DNA of 38,052 nt from assembly GCA_964586765.1 (NCBI GenBank), contig CAZPHN010000024.1, positions 1 to 38,052 on the forward strand, written 5' to 3'. The notes below the pieces were generated by a model. That model was not told where the DNA came from, ran no database searches, and saw only the letters and a list, made by a program, of their open reading frames with translations. Of this stretch, positions 1-7,503 are shown one piece after another. This stretch comes from UBA3263 sp964586765 (GTDB lineage Bacteria > Bacteroidota > Bacteroidia > Bacteroidales > Muribaculaceae). How positions within the stretch are numbered: position 1 is the stretch's first letter; every line of letters starts with the position of its first letter. Position numbers and translations under genes: made by a program.

Positions 1-573
1 AGAGTTGGTGTCGACCATAGCGAACACGGGGATACCGAGACGGATAGCTTCGGCAACTGCGATGTGTTCCTTGTGAACGTCGATAACGAACAGAGCGGCG
101 GGCAGACGGTTGAGGTCAGCGATAGAACCGAGGTTCTTTTCGAGTTTGGCGCGCTGACGGGTAATCTGCAGCTTTTCGCGCTTTGAGAGGTTGTCGAAGG
201 TGCCGTCCTTGGTCATCTTGTCGATGGCAGTCATCTTCTTCACAGCCTTGCGGATGGTGGGGAAGTTGGTGAGCATGCCGCCGGGCCAGCGTTCGATAAC
301 GTAGGGCATGCCTACTGATGAAGCCTTGTCGGCAACAACCTGCTTGGCCTGTTTCTTGGTGGCAACGAAGAGAACCTTCTTGCCGCTCTTGGCGATAGAC
401 TTGAGGGCGTTTGCAGCTTCTTCGAGCTTAGCCTGAGTCTTGTAGAGGTCAAGGATGTGGATGCCGTTGCGCTCCATGAAGATGTAGGGAGCCATGGCGG
501 GATTCCATTTACGTTTGAGGTGGCCGAAGTGACAGCCGGCTTCGAGCAGTTGCTCAAAAGAGGGAGTTGACAT
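1..573 (-). CDS. rpsB: 30S ribosomal protein S2, 3' end cut off by the window edge
   Basis: S2 is a structural protein of the small ribosomal subunit and helps recruit S1. I translated it from the ATG at 573. The product begins MSTPSFEQLLEAGCHFGHLK and contains WNPAMAPYIF, NGIHILDLYKT, GKKVLFVATKKQA, YVIERWPGGMLTNFPTIRK and ALFVIDVHKE, all typical of bacterial S2. The open frame runs off position 1 after 191 codons, so roughly the last quarter of a normal S2 (about 250-280 residues) is missing. It follows rpsI at a distance of 111 bp in the same direction, in the common Bacteroidales order rplM-rpsI-rpsB. A two-part hairpin lies in that gap and could control rpsB. Confidence 0.98.
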   Translation of the reverse strand, partial: MSTPSFEQLLEAGCHFGHLKRKWNPAMAPYIFMERNGIHILDLYKTQAKLEEAANALKSIAKSGKKVLFVATKKQAKQVVADKASSVGMPYVIERWPGGMLTNFPTIRKAVKKMTAIDKMTKDGTFDNLSKREKLQITRQRAKLEKNLGSIADLNRLPAALFVIDVHKEHIAVAEAIRLGIPVFAMVDTNS

Positions 574-620
574 TTTAAATAATCTGGTTTTAAAGTTTTG
601 TTTACGTTCTTTTGGTAAGC

Positions 621-664
621 AATCCCGGAGTAGGGAGCCGACATGCGGCTCCATCGCCGGGATT
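621..664 (-). promoter_or_regulatory. two-stage hairpin in the rpsI-rpsB intergenic region, possible rpsB leader element
   Basis: In the 111-bp gap between rpsI and rpsB, AATCCCGG (621-628) pairs perfectly with CCGGGATT (657-664). Inside it GGAGCCG (634-640) pairs with CGGCTCC (646-652) around the loop ACATG. A small internal loop (629-633 against 653-656) separates the stems. No U-run follows on the minus strand, so it is not a simple terminator. Its position in the rpsB 5' region suggests autogenous control or an RNA-processing site, which is inference. Confidence 0.55.
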
Positions 665-684
665 TAGATGCTAAACAAGTCCGA

Positions 685-1071
685 TTAACGCTTAGAGAAC
701 TGGAAGCGTTTACGGGCCTTGGGCTGACCGGGCTTCTTACGCTCTACGGCACGGGGGTCGCGAGTCATGAAGCCTTCAGCGCGGAGGGCGGGTTTGTCTT
801 CGGGGTTAACCTTTACGAGGGCGCGGGCAATGGCGAGACGGAGAGCCTCTGCCTGACCTTTGTAGCCGCCGCCGTCAAGGTTTACCTGAATGTCATATTT
901 CTCCGGGCAGTTCAGGGTAAGCAGGGGCTGCTTAACGATGTACTGAAGGATTTCCGAGGGGAAATACTCGGTCAGGGGGCGATGGTTGATAGTGATGTTG
1001 CCGTTACCTTCTTTGAGGATTACGCGGGCAATGGCTGCCTTGCGGCGACCAACGGTGTTGATTGTTTCCAT
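685..1071 (-). CDS. rpsI: 30S ribosomal protein S9
   Basis: S9 is a small-subunit protein whose basic C-terminal tail reaches the P-site tRNA. The 128-residue product starts METINTVGRRKAAIARV and contains NGNITINHRPLTEYFP, VNLDGGGYKGQAEALRLAIARAL and the basic end ERKKPGQPKARKRFQFSKR. The terminal SKR is characteristic of S9. Length is normal. It lies 20 bp downstream of rplM in the same direction and is almost certainly co-transcribed with it from the rplM promoter. Confidence 0.98.
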   Translation of the reverse strand: METINTVGRRKAAIARVILKEGNGNITINHRPLTEYFPSEILQYIVKQPLLTLNCPEKYDIQVNLDGGGYKGQAEALRLAIARALVKVNPEDKPALRAEGFMTRDPRAVERKKPGQPKARKRFQFSKR

Positions 1072-1091
1072 TATTGCTGCAGGCAGTTTAA

Positions 1092-1574
1092 TTATTTACA
1101 AAGTTTGCTAAGATCGAGCACTTTGGGTTCCTGAGCTGCATGGGGATGCTCGGAGCCGTTGTAAACGTGCATATTTTCGATGATTTTGCGACCCAGACGG
1201 TTCTTGGGAAGCATACCCTTCATCACGCGGTTGAACAGCGGGTGGATACCGGGCTTAAGGTGCTTGTTGAAGCTCTTCTTCATGAGCACTTCGGGGGTCA
1301 GTTCCTTCTGACCGCCGGGATAACCTGAGAAGTTCAGGTAGATGTGGTCAGTCATCTTTTTGCCGGTCAGGACAACCTTGTCGGCATTGACGATGATTAC
1401 GTTGTCGCCACATTCAACGTTGGGCGAGTAGCAGGGCTTGTTCTTGCCCATCAGAATTTTGGCTACCTCAGAGCAGAGACGACCGAGATGCAGACCGGTA
1501 GCGTCAATCACATACCATTCATGATTGATGCTGGCAGCATTGGGAGAGAGGGTTCTGTAACTTAATGAATCCAC
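1092..1574 (-). CDS. rplM: 50S ribosomal protein L13
   Basis: L13 is an early-assembling protein of the large subunit. The 160-residue product contains WYVIDATGLHLGRLCSEVAKIL, GDNVIIVNADKVVLTGKK, HIYLNFSGYPGG and MLPKNRLGRKIIENMHVY, which define the family. The start at 1574 gives MDSLSYRTLSPNAASINHEW, a short N-terminal extension common in Bacteroidetes L13. It is the first gene of the rplM-rpsI-rpsB cluster. A promoter at 1689-1719 would give it a leader of about 108 nucleotides, long enough for feedback regulation by a ribosomal protein. Confidence 0.98.
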   Translation of the reverse strand: MDSLSYRTLSPNAASINHEWYVIDATGLHLGRLCSEVAKILMGKNKPCYSPNVECGDNVIIVNADKVVLTGKKMTDHIYLNFSGYPGGQKELTPEVLMKKSFNKHLKPGIHPLFNRVMKGMLPKNRLGRKIIENMHVYNGSEHPHAAQEPKVLDLSKLCK

Positions 1575-1682
1575 GATTTAATGATTTATTTATCAGTTCT
1601 TTACGTTTGGTTCCTGCCGTCAGGTTGCTCGGCCAAAAGCGCGCTTTCGGGCGGTGTTACCGGAGTTAGATTGGATAAAATC
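1575..1682 (-). promoter_or_regulatory. candidate structured 5' leader of rplM
   Basis: Between the predicted start of transcription (about 1682) and the rplM start codon (1574) there are about 108 nucleotides without a reading frame. The distal part (1620-1670) is G+C-rich, while the part next to the start codon is A+T-rich. Many ribosomal operons carry autoregulatory leaders of this size, but I cannot assign this one to a named RNA family. Confidence 0.35.
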
Positions 1683-1688
1683 GGTGCG

Positions 1689-1719
1689 CAAAGTTACGAA
1701 TTTTCCGTGAATTGACAAT
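1689..1719 (-). promoter_or_regulatory. promoter of the rplM-rpsI operon
   Basis: On the minus strand the -7 element is TAACTTTG (1689-1696), matching the Bacteroidetes consensus TAnnTTTG. A -33 element ATTG (1716-1719) lies 19 bp further upstream. Transcription should start near 1682. Confidence 0.7.
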
Positions 1720-1735
1720 ATTTTTTCAGAAAAAT

Positions 1736-2776
1736 TTATCTATTTTCATATTTTGCGGCGCGGATGCCTTTGCGGGGCAGTCCTACCATTCCGCGGAGTC
1801 GGTTAAGAATGCGCTCTTTGCGCGAGAGAGGAGCAACCCTGAGCCCGACAAGGTTCTCATCGGGTTTGACCTGAAGCCTCAGGGCGGTGCGGTCAATTCC
1901 ATCTACGCGGTCAATCAGGGCGAGGATATCCGGCTCAAGGTCTCCTATTTCATAAGGCTTAAGTGATTCCAAATAGGAGACGTCCGGACGGTTGTGTTCG
2001 CGTTTTCGAGCCTCGCTGACCGAGAGTTGTTCCCTGTTGGCTACATAGAGCTCGGCATAGGTTTTGACGCTGAACGGCTGCGATTGGCGGTTGATACGAA
2101 AAATATTCATTCCCCTGCCGTTTGACTCTATATTAAAGGTCATTGCCTCCAAGTTTGTCTCCCAGACGGTCTCGCCGCTCACCGCCTTAAACAGATATCT
2201 GACATCAAACCGCTCGAAGTCCACTCCGCGGGCAAAGAAATCATCAAGCCCCGAGACCCACCGGCGGCTTTCGGGCGCGGCAAGCACATTGACGCTCAGG
2301 TCTATGCCGTCGGCATATCGCCGCCATATTTCCGTCGGTCTGTTTTTGCCAAAAATCGTGTCGGTAGCTTCCGCCTCGGCGCAGACAACTGATTGGGGTA
2401 TTCGGATGCGGCTCGGAATCCTTACCCAGTCTGACCATGAGAAGTGATGGTTGAAACGGTCGCTGACACTGTCAAGCCCCGCGCTATTCGTAAACCGGTA
2501 ATAAGATTTTGAGGAGAGTATGCGCGGCAGATGCCATCCGGAATAGTTTTTTATTCCCGCTCCCGGAGTCATGAAGTCGACCCATTTCTCGCGGAACATG
2601 AACACGGTGTCACTGTAAGTAGTGAGCTCCGAGAACTCCCTTACGTATCCGATAGTATGCAGGACACTGCGCTTATGGGTGGTCACTGTGACCTCATCAA
2701 GCTCTATTTTCTTTTTTGCCTCCATGGCAGGACTCATAATGATTGCCGCGACTATGGCATAAATTTCACGTCTCAT
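1736..2776 (-). CDS. exported protein of unknown function with a TonB-plug-like LDEVTV motif
   Basis: I do not recognise this 346-residue protein. It starts with a signal peptide (MRREIYAIVAAIIMSPAMEA). Directly after it comes KKIELDEVTVTTHKRSVLHT, resembling the 'LxEVVVT' segment that follows the carboxypeptidase-regulatory domain in SusC-like and related Bacteroidetes outer-membrane proteins. The N-terminal beta-sandwich that usually precedes that segment is missing here. The rest has no transmembrane helix and no motif I can name; the tail is basic (SRKERILNRLRGMVGLPRKG). It is probably periplasmic or attached to the outer membrane. It stands alone, divergent from the GH84 gene, with a TAACTTTG promoter element at 2802-2809. 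Confidence 0.8.
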   Translation of the reverse strand: MRREIYAIVAAIIMSPAMEAKKKIELDEVTVTTHKRSVLHTIGYVREFSELTTYSDTVFMFREKWVDFMTPGAGIKNYSGWHLPRILSSKSYYRFTNSAGLDSVSDRFNHHFSWSDWVRIPSRIRIPQSVVCAEAEATDTIFGKNRPTEIWRRYADGIDLSVNVLAAPESRRWVSGLDDFFARGVDFERFDVRYLFKAVSGETVWETNLEAMTFNIESNGRGMNIFRINRQSQPFSVKTYAELYVANREQLSVSEARKREHNRPDVSYLESLKPYEIGDLEPDILALIDRVDGIDRTALRLQVKPDENLVGLRVAPLSRKERILNRLRGMVGLPRKGIRAAKYENR

Positions 2777-2801
2777 AAACGGGGTGAGGGGTTAAGTGGC
2801 G

Positions 2802-2809
2802 CAAAGTTA
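2802..2809 (-). promoter_or_regulatory. -7 promoter element of the exported protein at 1736-2776
   Basis: TAACTTTG on the minus strand fits the Bacteroidetes -7 consensus and lies 26 bp before the start codon. No good -33 TTTG is visible at the expected distance, so the promoter may need an activator. Confidence 0.5.
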
Positions 2810-2914
2810 CGTATTTACATCCTTATCTGTTGTTTCGGTTAAATAACTTTGCGAAATATTAACCTCCCTTATCAAATTGGCTCTGCGGTACTTAAAATCA
2901 GTTAAACGGAGAAT

Positions 2915-2948
2915 GTTGGTGCGTTTTGAGAGGAAATGCGTATATTTG
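2915..2948 (+). promoter_or_regulatory. probable promoter of the GH84 gene
   Basis: TATATTTG (2941-2948) matches TAnnTTTG. GTTG at 2915-2918 is a weak -33 element 22 bp upstream. Transcription would start near 2954, downstream of an upstream in-frame ATG (2936). This supports the ATG at 2975 as the true start. A second -7-like TAACTTTG at 2844-2851 could be an alternative promoter. Confidence 0.5.
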
Positions 2949-2974
2949 TGGTGTGTTTTTCAAAAAAAGATACC

Positions 2975-5218
2975 ATGAAGAAAAGATTTTTAAGCATATC
3001 TTTAGCGATTATAGCGTCAATAAGTATCAGCGCGCAGGAATTTGACCTGCAGTCTCAGCGCGGCGAAGTGCAGACATATGATAAAGTGTCAGGTTCGGTC
3101 ATTGACCGCACCCTTCCCGTAATCAATCCGACGCCGCAGCAACTCACACTGACCGAAGGCAGCCCTTTGAAACTTACGGGCGATTTCCGGCTGAATGACC
3201 GCCGCAAGGCTTTTGCTGCCGACGTTGATTTTATCGCTGTATCGCCTAAGGGGGTAAAACTGACTGTTGATTTCGGTCCGAAACAGGCTGCCAAAGAGGG
3301 CGTCAAACCTGTTTCCGGCGCATATAGGCTGACGGTAGGGGACAAAGGCATAACGATTACCGGCTATGATGAAACCGGAGCGTTCTACGGTTTGCAGACC
3401 CTGCGTCAGCTGCTTGCCGACACTCCGGCGGAGCTGACGGCAATGGATATTCAGGACTGGCCAGACCTGCCCCATCGCGGAGTGGTCGAGGGCTTCTACG
3501 GCACTCCGTGGAGTCATCTGGTTCGCCTCTCGCTGATTGATTTTTATGGCAAGAACAAGCTGAATGACTATATTTATGGTCCGAAGGATGACCCTTACCA
3601 CAGTTCGCCTAACTGGCGGCTACCTTATCCACCCGATCAGGCTGAAAAGATTCGCGAGCTGGTTGATGCCTGCCGGCGTGCGCGCGTCAACTTTGTGTGG
3701 GCTATCCATCCCGGTAAGGATATCCGCTGGGATACGCAGGACTATGACAGCTTGGTTAACAAACTTTCTATGATGTATGACCTTGGAGTGCGCTCATTCG
3801 CTCTCTTTTTTGATGATATCGAGGGAATAGGCACCGACCCACATCGTCAGGCGGCACTGGTCAATGACCTGACGCGCGATTTCGTCGAGCCGCGCGGCGA
3901 TGTGGCTGACCTGATGATATGTCCTACGGACTATTCGCAGATGTGGGCTAATCCGACCGAACGGGGCACTTTGGCTGTCTATGGCAGGGAGCTGACTCCG
4001 CGCGCCGAGGTTTTCTGGACCGGTGCGGTGGTGTGTAGCGACCTGACCCCGCAGACCCTTGAGTTTATAAACTCGCGCATCCGTCGGCCCGCGCTGTTCT
4101 GGTGGAATTTCCCTGTGACGGACTATTGCCGGAATATCCTGCTGCAAGGTCCCGTCTACGGTCTGGATACCACGCTGACCTCAGCCGAAGTAGCCGGTAT
4201 CGAAAGTAATCCTATGGAACATGGCGAAGCATCGAAACTCGCCCTCTATGGAGTAGCCGATTACGCATGGAATACGTCAGGTTACAATGCGCTTGATAAC
4301 TGGGAACGCGGTTTGCGCAACCTGATGCCGGATGCTGCTGATGCATACCGCACGTTTGCAATCCACAACTGCGATACCGAAACAGGTTATCGACGCGATG
4401 AGTCATGGGAAACCGAGATTTTTGACTTTGACGCTTATACTCCGGAGCAGTTCGACGCTTTGAGAGGTGAGTTTGAGCGTGTCGCATCCGCTCCAGCCAA
4501 GATGCGCGCCGCCGGCGGCAACGATTTGCTCCTTGGGGAACTGGAGCCGTGGCTTGTCGAGTTTGAAAAGCTCGGTCAGCGCGGTTTGCGCACCCTTGAC
4601 CTCATAAAGACTTTCGAGGCGGGAAATGACTCCGCGTTCTGGCATGACTATAATGCTAACCTGATGACCGATGCTGACCGCGAAGCGTATGTTGCCCACA
4701 AGACCGGCACTATGAAGCTGCAACCGTTCTATGAAAAAGCTATGGACGATATGTATTGCGCGTTTTATCAGCGTGTGACCGGCGAAGTGGCTCCCGTTTA
4801 CCGCGGAATCGGCACTTATGCGAATTTAGCGTCGGTTCAAAGCAAACTTATGACCGACGGCGATGATTCGACATACTACACAAGCGCGATGGGGCAGAAA
4901 GCGGGAGACTGGATTGGTCTCGACCTTATGACACCTCGCGAAATCAGAGGCATTGACGTAAAGCAGGGACGCAATTCAGTTGATGATGTCGATTACTTTG
5001 ACAATGTAATACTTGAAGCGTCGGTCGACGGTGAAAATTGGACTGCATTGACCGAACCGATGCGTCAGACTTATGAATTCTCGTATAGTGGCGAACCGTT
5101 TACGGCGCGCTATGTACGTATTCGCCGCCTCGACTCTGACCGCAGAAACTGGGCTTCGGTGCGTGAATTCCGCGTCAATCTTGCCCGGGAACTTCCGGAA
5201 TTAAGGTATATTGATTAG
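2975..5218 (+). CDS. exported GH84 beta-N-acetylglucosaminidase (O-GlcNAcase / hyaluronidase family)
   Basis: The enzyme family removes terminal beta-linked N-acetylglucosamine by substrate-assisted catalysis, in gut Bacteroidetes probably from mucin or other host glycans. The ATG at 2975 gives 747 residues with a clear signal peptide (MKKRFLSISLAIIASISISA, then QEF). Domain order: a GH20b-like N-terminal domain (about 30-150), the GH84 barrel beginning at RGVVEGFYGTPWSH, and an F5/8-type (CBM32-like) domain at about 600-740 (ARYVRIRRLDSDRRNWASVREFRV). The paired catalytic aspartates are D280-D281 in LFFDDIEG. Length and order match the characterised Bacteroides GH84 enzyme (about 737 residues). 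The gene ends with an 18-bp tail-to-tail overlap with queE. Confidence 0.95.
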   Translation: MKKRFLSISLAIIASISISAQEFDLQSQRGEVQTYDKVSGSVIDRTLPVINPTPQQLTLTEGSPLKLTGDFRLNDRRKAFAADVDFIAVSPKGVKLTVDFGPKQAAKEGVKPVSGAYRLTVGDKGITITGYDETGAFYGLQTLRQLLADTPAELTAMDIQDWPDLPHRGVVEGFYGTPWSHLVRLSLIDFYGKNKLNDYIYGPKDDPYHSSPNWRLPYPPDQAEKIRELVDACRRARVNFVWAIHPGKDIRWDTQDYDSLVNKLSMMYDLGVRSFALFFDDIEGIGTDPHRQAALVNDLTRDFVEPRGDVADLMICPTDYSQMWANPTERGTLAVYGRELTPRAEVFWTGAVVCSDLTPQTLEFINSRIRRPALFWWNFPVTDYCRNILLQGPVYGLDTTLTSAEVAGIESNPMEHGEASKLALYGVADYAWNTSGYNALDNWERGLRNLMPDAADAYRTFAIHNCDTETGYRRDESWETEIFDFDAYTPEQFDALRGEFERVASAPAKMRAAGGNDLLLGELEPWLVEFEKLGQRGLRTLDLIKTFEAGNDSAFWHDYNANLMTDADREAYVAHKTGTMKLQPFYEKAMDDMYCAFYQRVTGEVAPVYRGIGTYANLASVQSKLMTDGDDSTYYTSAMGQKAGDWIGLDLMTPREIRGIDVKQGRNSVDDVDYFDNVILEASVDGENWTALTEPMRQTYEFSYSGEPFTARYVRIRRLDSDRRNWASVREFRVNLARELPELRYID

Positions 5219-5749
5219 TTTGTGGGTCTGGAGCGACAGTCTCCAGCGCGGATTTGACTTTATATAGTCAATCACCGGTTCTGCCGACTCGCCCGCCAAT
5301 GGCTGGAGAGCGTATGACTGCGCTTTCGGGAGCATGGCTGCGACTGCCTCCGGGTCGACTCCGGGAGTAAACAGCAATTTCAGTTCGTCAATACGCCTTA
5401 TATTATATGGTGGAGTCTTAGGCGAGCATGTTACCCAGTCCACAGCATCCGGAAGGGGTAGGGACCCGTTGGTCTCCACGTGGACCTTTTTGCCGGCGTG
5501 GTGAAGCTTGTCGACGAGTGAGTCGGTAAGCTGCAGCGCAGGCTCTCCGCCCGTAATGACAACTATCTCCGCGGGAAATTCACTGACTGCGGCAACAATC
5601 TCTCCTTCGGTCATATCACGAAACGAGGCGAAATCCGTGTCGCAGAACGGGCATGCGCGATTACAGCCGCTCATTCTTACGAATATGGCTGCACAACCCG
5701 TAAATTTGCCTTCGCCCTGCAGCGAATAGAAAATCTCGTTGACTCTCAT
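5201..5749 (-). CDS. queE: 7-carboxy-7-deazaguanine synthase QueE (radical SAM)
   Basis: QueE converts 6-carboxy-tetrahydropterin to 7-carboxy-7-deazaguanine in queuosine synthesis. The 182-residue product has the radical-SAM cluster motif C29-x3-C33-x2-C36 (CNRACPFC), the SAM-binding ITGGEPALQ and an early FYSLQGEGKFTG typical of QueE. It starts immediately after the queD stop (no gap) and closes the long operon. Its last 18 bp overlap the end of the GH84 gene on the other strand. It is a short QueE, but the key motifs are intact. Confidence 0.96.
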   Translation of the reverse strand: MRVNEIFYSLQGEGKFTGCAAIFVRMSGCNRACPFCDTDFASFRDMTEGEIVAAVSEFPAEIVVITGGEPALQLTDSLVDKLHHAGKKVHVETNGSLPLPDAVDWVTCSPKTPPYNIRRIDELKLLFTPGVDPEAVAAMLPKAQSYALQPLAGESAEPVIDYIKSNPRWRLSLQTHKLINIP

Positions 5750-6079
5750 TTATTTCAAGTAGCTGGCAACGTTTCCTTCGCTCTCCTGTACGTCAACGCG
5801 CACGCAGGTAGGTATCTGTTCGCATATCCAGCGCGCAATGTTTTCTGCCGTCGGGTTGAACGGAAGCACTGCATTGAGGTCAGCATGGTCAAGTTTCCCC
5901 TGCACTATCTCTTTGATGGCGGTGAAATCCTCGACCATCCCGTTGGAGTTCAGCGTTTCACTCTGGCATGTGACGGTGATTATCCAGTTGTGACCATGAA
6001 TATTGCTGCACTTGCTCGGATAGTCAAGCTCAAGCCGGTGGCAGGCGGATATTTCTAAGCGTTTTGTGACTATATACAT
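5750..6079 (-). CDS. queD: 6-carboxy-tetrahydropterin synthase QueD
   Basis: QueD makes 6-carboxy-5,6,7,8-tetrahydropterin from 7,8-dihydroneopterin triphosphate, the step before QueE. The 109-residue product has the zinc ligands H14 and H28-G-H30 (NIHGHNW), the catalytic C24 and the D64-H65 pair (GKLDHADLN) of the PTPS/QueD family. PTAENIARWICEQI is also typical. Its ATG shares one base with the stop of the upstream nucleotidyltransferase gene (TAATG), and queE follows directly, so the two queuosine genes are translationally coupled. Confidence 0.97.
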   Translation of the reverse strand: MYIVTKRLEISACHRLELDYPSKCSNIHGHNWIITVTCQSETLNSNGMVEDFTAIKEIVQGKLDHADLNAVLPFNPTAENIARWICEQIPTCVRVDVQESEGNVASYLK

Positions 6080-7503
6080 TATTCTTCTGGTAAATCGTTG
6101 ACTTTGGTGAGACCTATTTCCGCAGCAAGGGGAAGCATGAATTCATAAGCGGCTTGACGGTCATTGGGTATTTTTCCGTCAAGGATTGCATCTTTTATGG
6201 CTTCCTTGAGTGTCTTGATGGGCATTGACGGCGGAATGTTGAATATGTGCATGATGTCATTGCCGGTAATAGGTGGCTGGAAGTTGCGGATGCGGTCACG
6301 TTCTTCTAATTCGACGAGCTTATTTCGCACTATGGCGAAATTTTCCAGACATGAGCGCAGCTTTTCGGGGCGTCCGGTGGTGATATCCGCTTCGCAGAGA
6401 GTCATCAGTGCGTCTACGTCATCGCCCGCGTCAAAAAGCAACCGGCGCACCGCGGAGTCGGTCACAACCTCCTCGCTCAGCACAATAGGGCGCATGTGGA
6501 GTTCAACCATTTTGGCTACGAACTTCATCTCCGCTCCCATGGGCAGTTTCAGTTCGCGGAACAGCCGCGGAATCATTTTTGCGCCTACAAAGTTGTGGTT
6601 GTGGAAGGTCCAGCCCACTTTGGGGTCCCATCGCTTGGTCTGCGGTTTGGCTATGTCGTGAAGCAATGCTCCCCATCGTAGCCATACGTCGTCTGACTTT
6701 GCTGCGACATTGTCCAGTACCTTCATAGTATGGTCGAAGTTGTCCTTATGGGCACGTCCGTTGACCACATCTACTTTCTGCATCTCCTCTAGCTCGGGGA
6801 GGATATAGTGGAGTAGTCCGGTTTCGAGGAGCAGACGCCAGCCTATGGAAGGTTTTGGCGCGCGCATAATCTTCATCAGCTCGTCGGCTATGCGCTCGCG
6901 CGAAATGATTTCAAGCCGCGCGGCGTTGCGGCATATGCCTTCGTAGGTTTCTGCGGCAATGGCAAAACGCAGTTGAGTGGCAAACCGGACTGCGCGCATC
7001 ATCCTGAGCGGGTCATCACTGAATGTTACGTCAGGGTCCAGCGGGGTACGCAGTATTTTGCGTTCCATGTCTGCCAGACCTCCGAACATATCGACTATGT
7101 CGCCGAAACCGGAGTCGTTGACACGCATGGCAAGGGCATTGACCGTAAAGTCGCGACGCGAAATGTCATCCTCAAGCGTGCCATCCTCAACCACCGGCTT
7201 GCGAGAGTCGTGGGAATAGCTTTCTTTGCGCGCGCCCACGAATTCAAGCTCTACGCCGCGCCAGTTTATGCGTGCGGTGCCGAAATTACGGAAAACACTC
7301 AGATGCGCTCCGCGTCCCAATTCGTTGGCAACCGCTTTAGCCAGTCCGATGCCGGAGCCCACGGTAACGAAGTCAATGTCTTTGCTGGGGCGTTTGAGAA
7401 TGCAGTCTCGTACATACCCGCCTACGGCATAGGCGTCAAGTCCGAGCGAGTCTGCAACTGCTCCAACCCGCCTCAGAATCGGTTCATCCTTCTCCGGAAT
7501 CAT
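6079..7503 (-). CDS. CCA-adding-type tRNA nucleotidyltransferase with HD domain
   Basis: The family adds or repairs the 3'-terminal CCA of tRNA. The polymerase-beta head carries G28-G29-Y-V-R32-D33 and D42-I-D44 (KDIDF), and then the RRDFTVNALA and RMMRAVRFATQL signatures. The C-terminal half contains an HD domain (LLHDIAKP). I chose the ATG at 7503 (474 residues, MIPEKDEPILRR) over an in-frame ATG at 7542. The 7503 start makes an exact 4-bp ATGA overlap with the stop of the upstream M24 peptidase gene, and the extra 13 residues of the longer form do not look conserved. Bacteroidetes often annotate this protein simply as an HD-domain protein. Whether it adds CCA, only CC or only A cannot be told from sequence. 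Confidence 0.93.
   Translation of the reverse strand: MIPEKDEPILRRVGAVADSLGLDAYAVGGYVRDCILKRPSKDIDFVTVGSGIGLAKAVANELGRGAHLSVFRNFGTARINWRGVELEFVGARKESYSHDSRKPVVEDGTLEDDISRRDFTVNALAMRVNDSGFGDIVDMFGGLADMERKILRTPLDPDVTFSDDPLRMMRAVRFATQLRFAIAAETYEGICRNAARLEIISRERIADELMKIMRAPKPSIGWRLLLETGLLHYILPELEEMQKVDVVNGRAHKDNFDHTMKVLDNVAAKSDDVWLRWGALLHDIAKPQTKRWDPKVGWTFHNHNFVGAKMIPRLFRELKLPMGAEMKFVAKMVELHMRPIVLSEEVVTDSAVRRLLFDAGDDVDALMTLCEADITTGRPEKLRSCLENFAIVRNKLVELEERDRIRNFQPPITGNDIMHIFNIPPSMPIKTLKEAIKDAILDGKIPNDRQAAYEFMLPLAAEIGLTKVNDLPEE

Noticed and set aside
643..1565. Plus-strand frames opposite rpsI and rplM
   Set aside because: They are antisense shadows of confident ribosomal protein genes with no family features.
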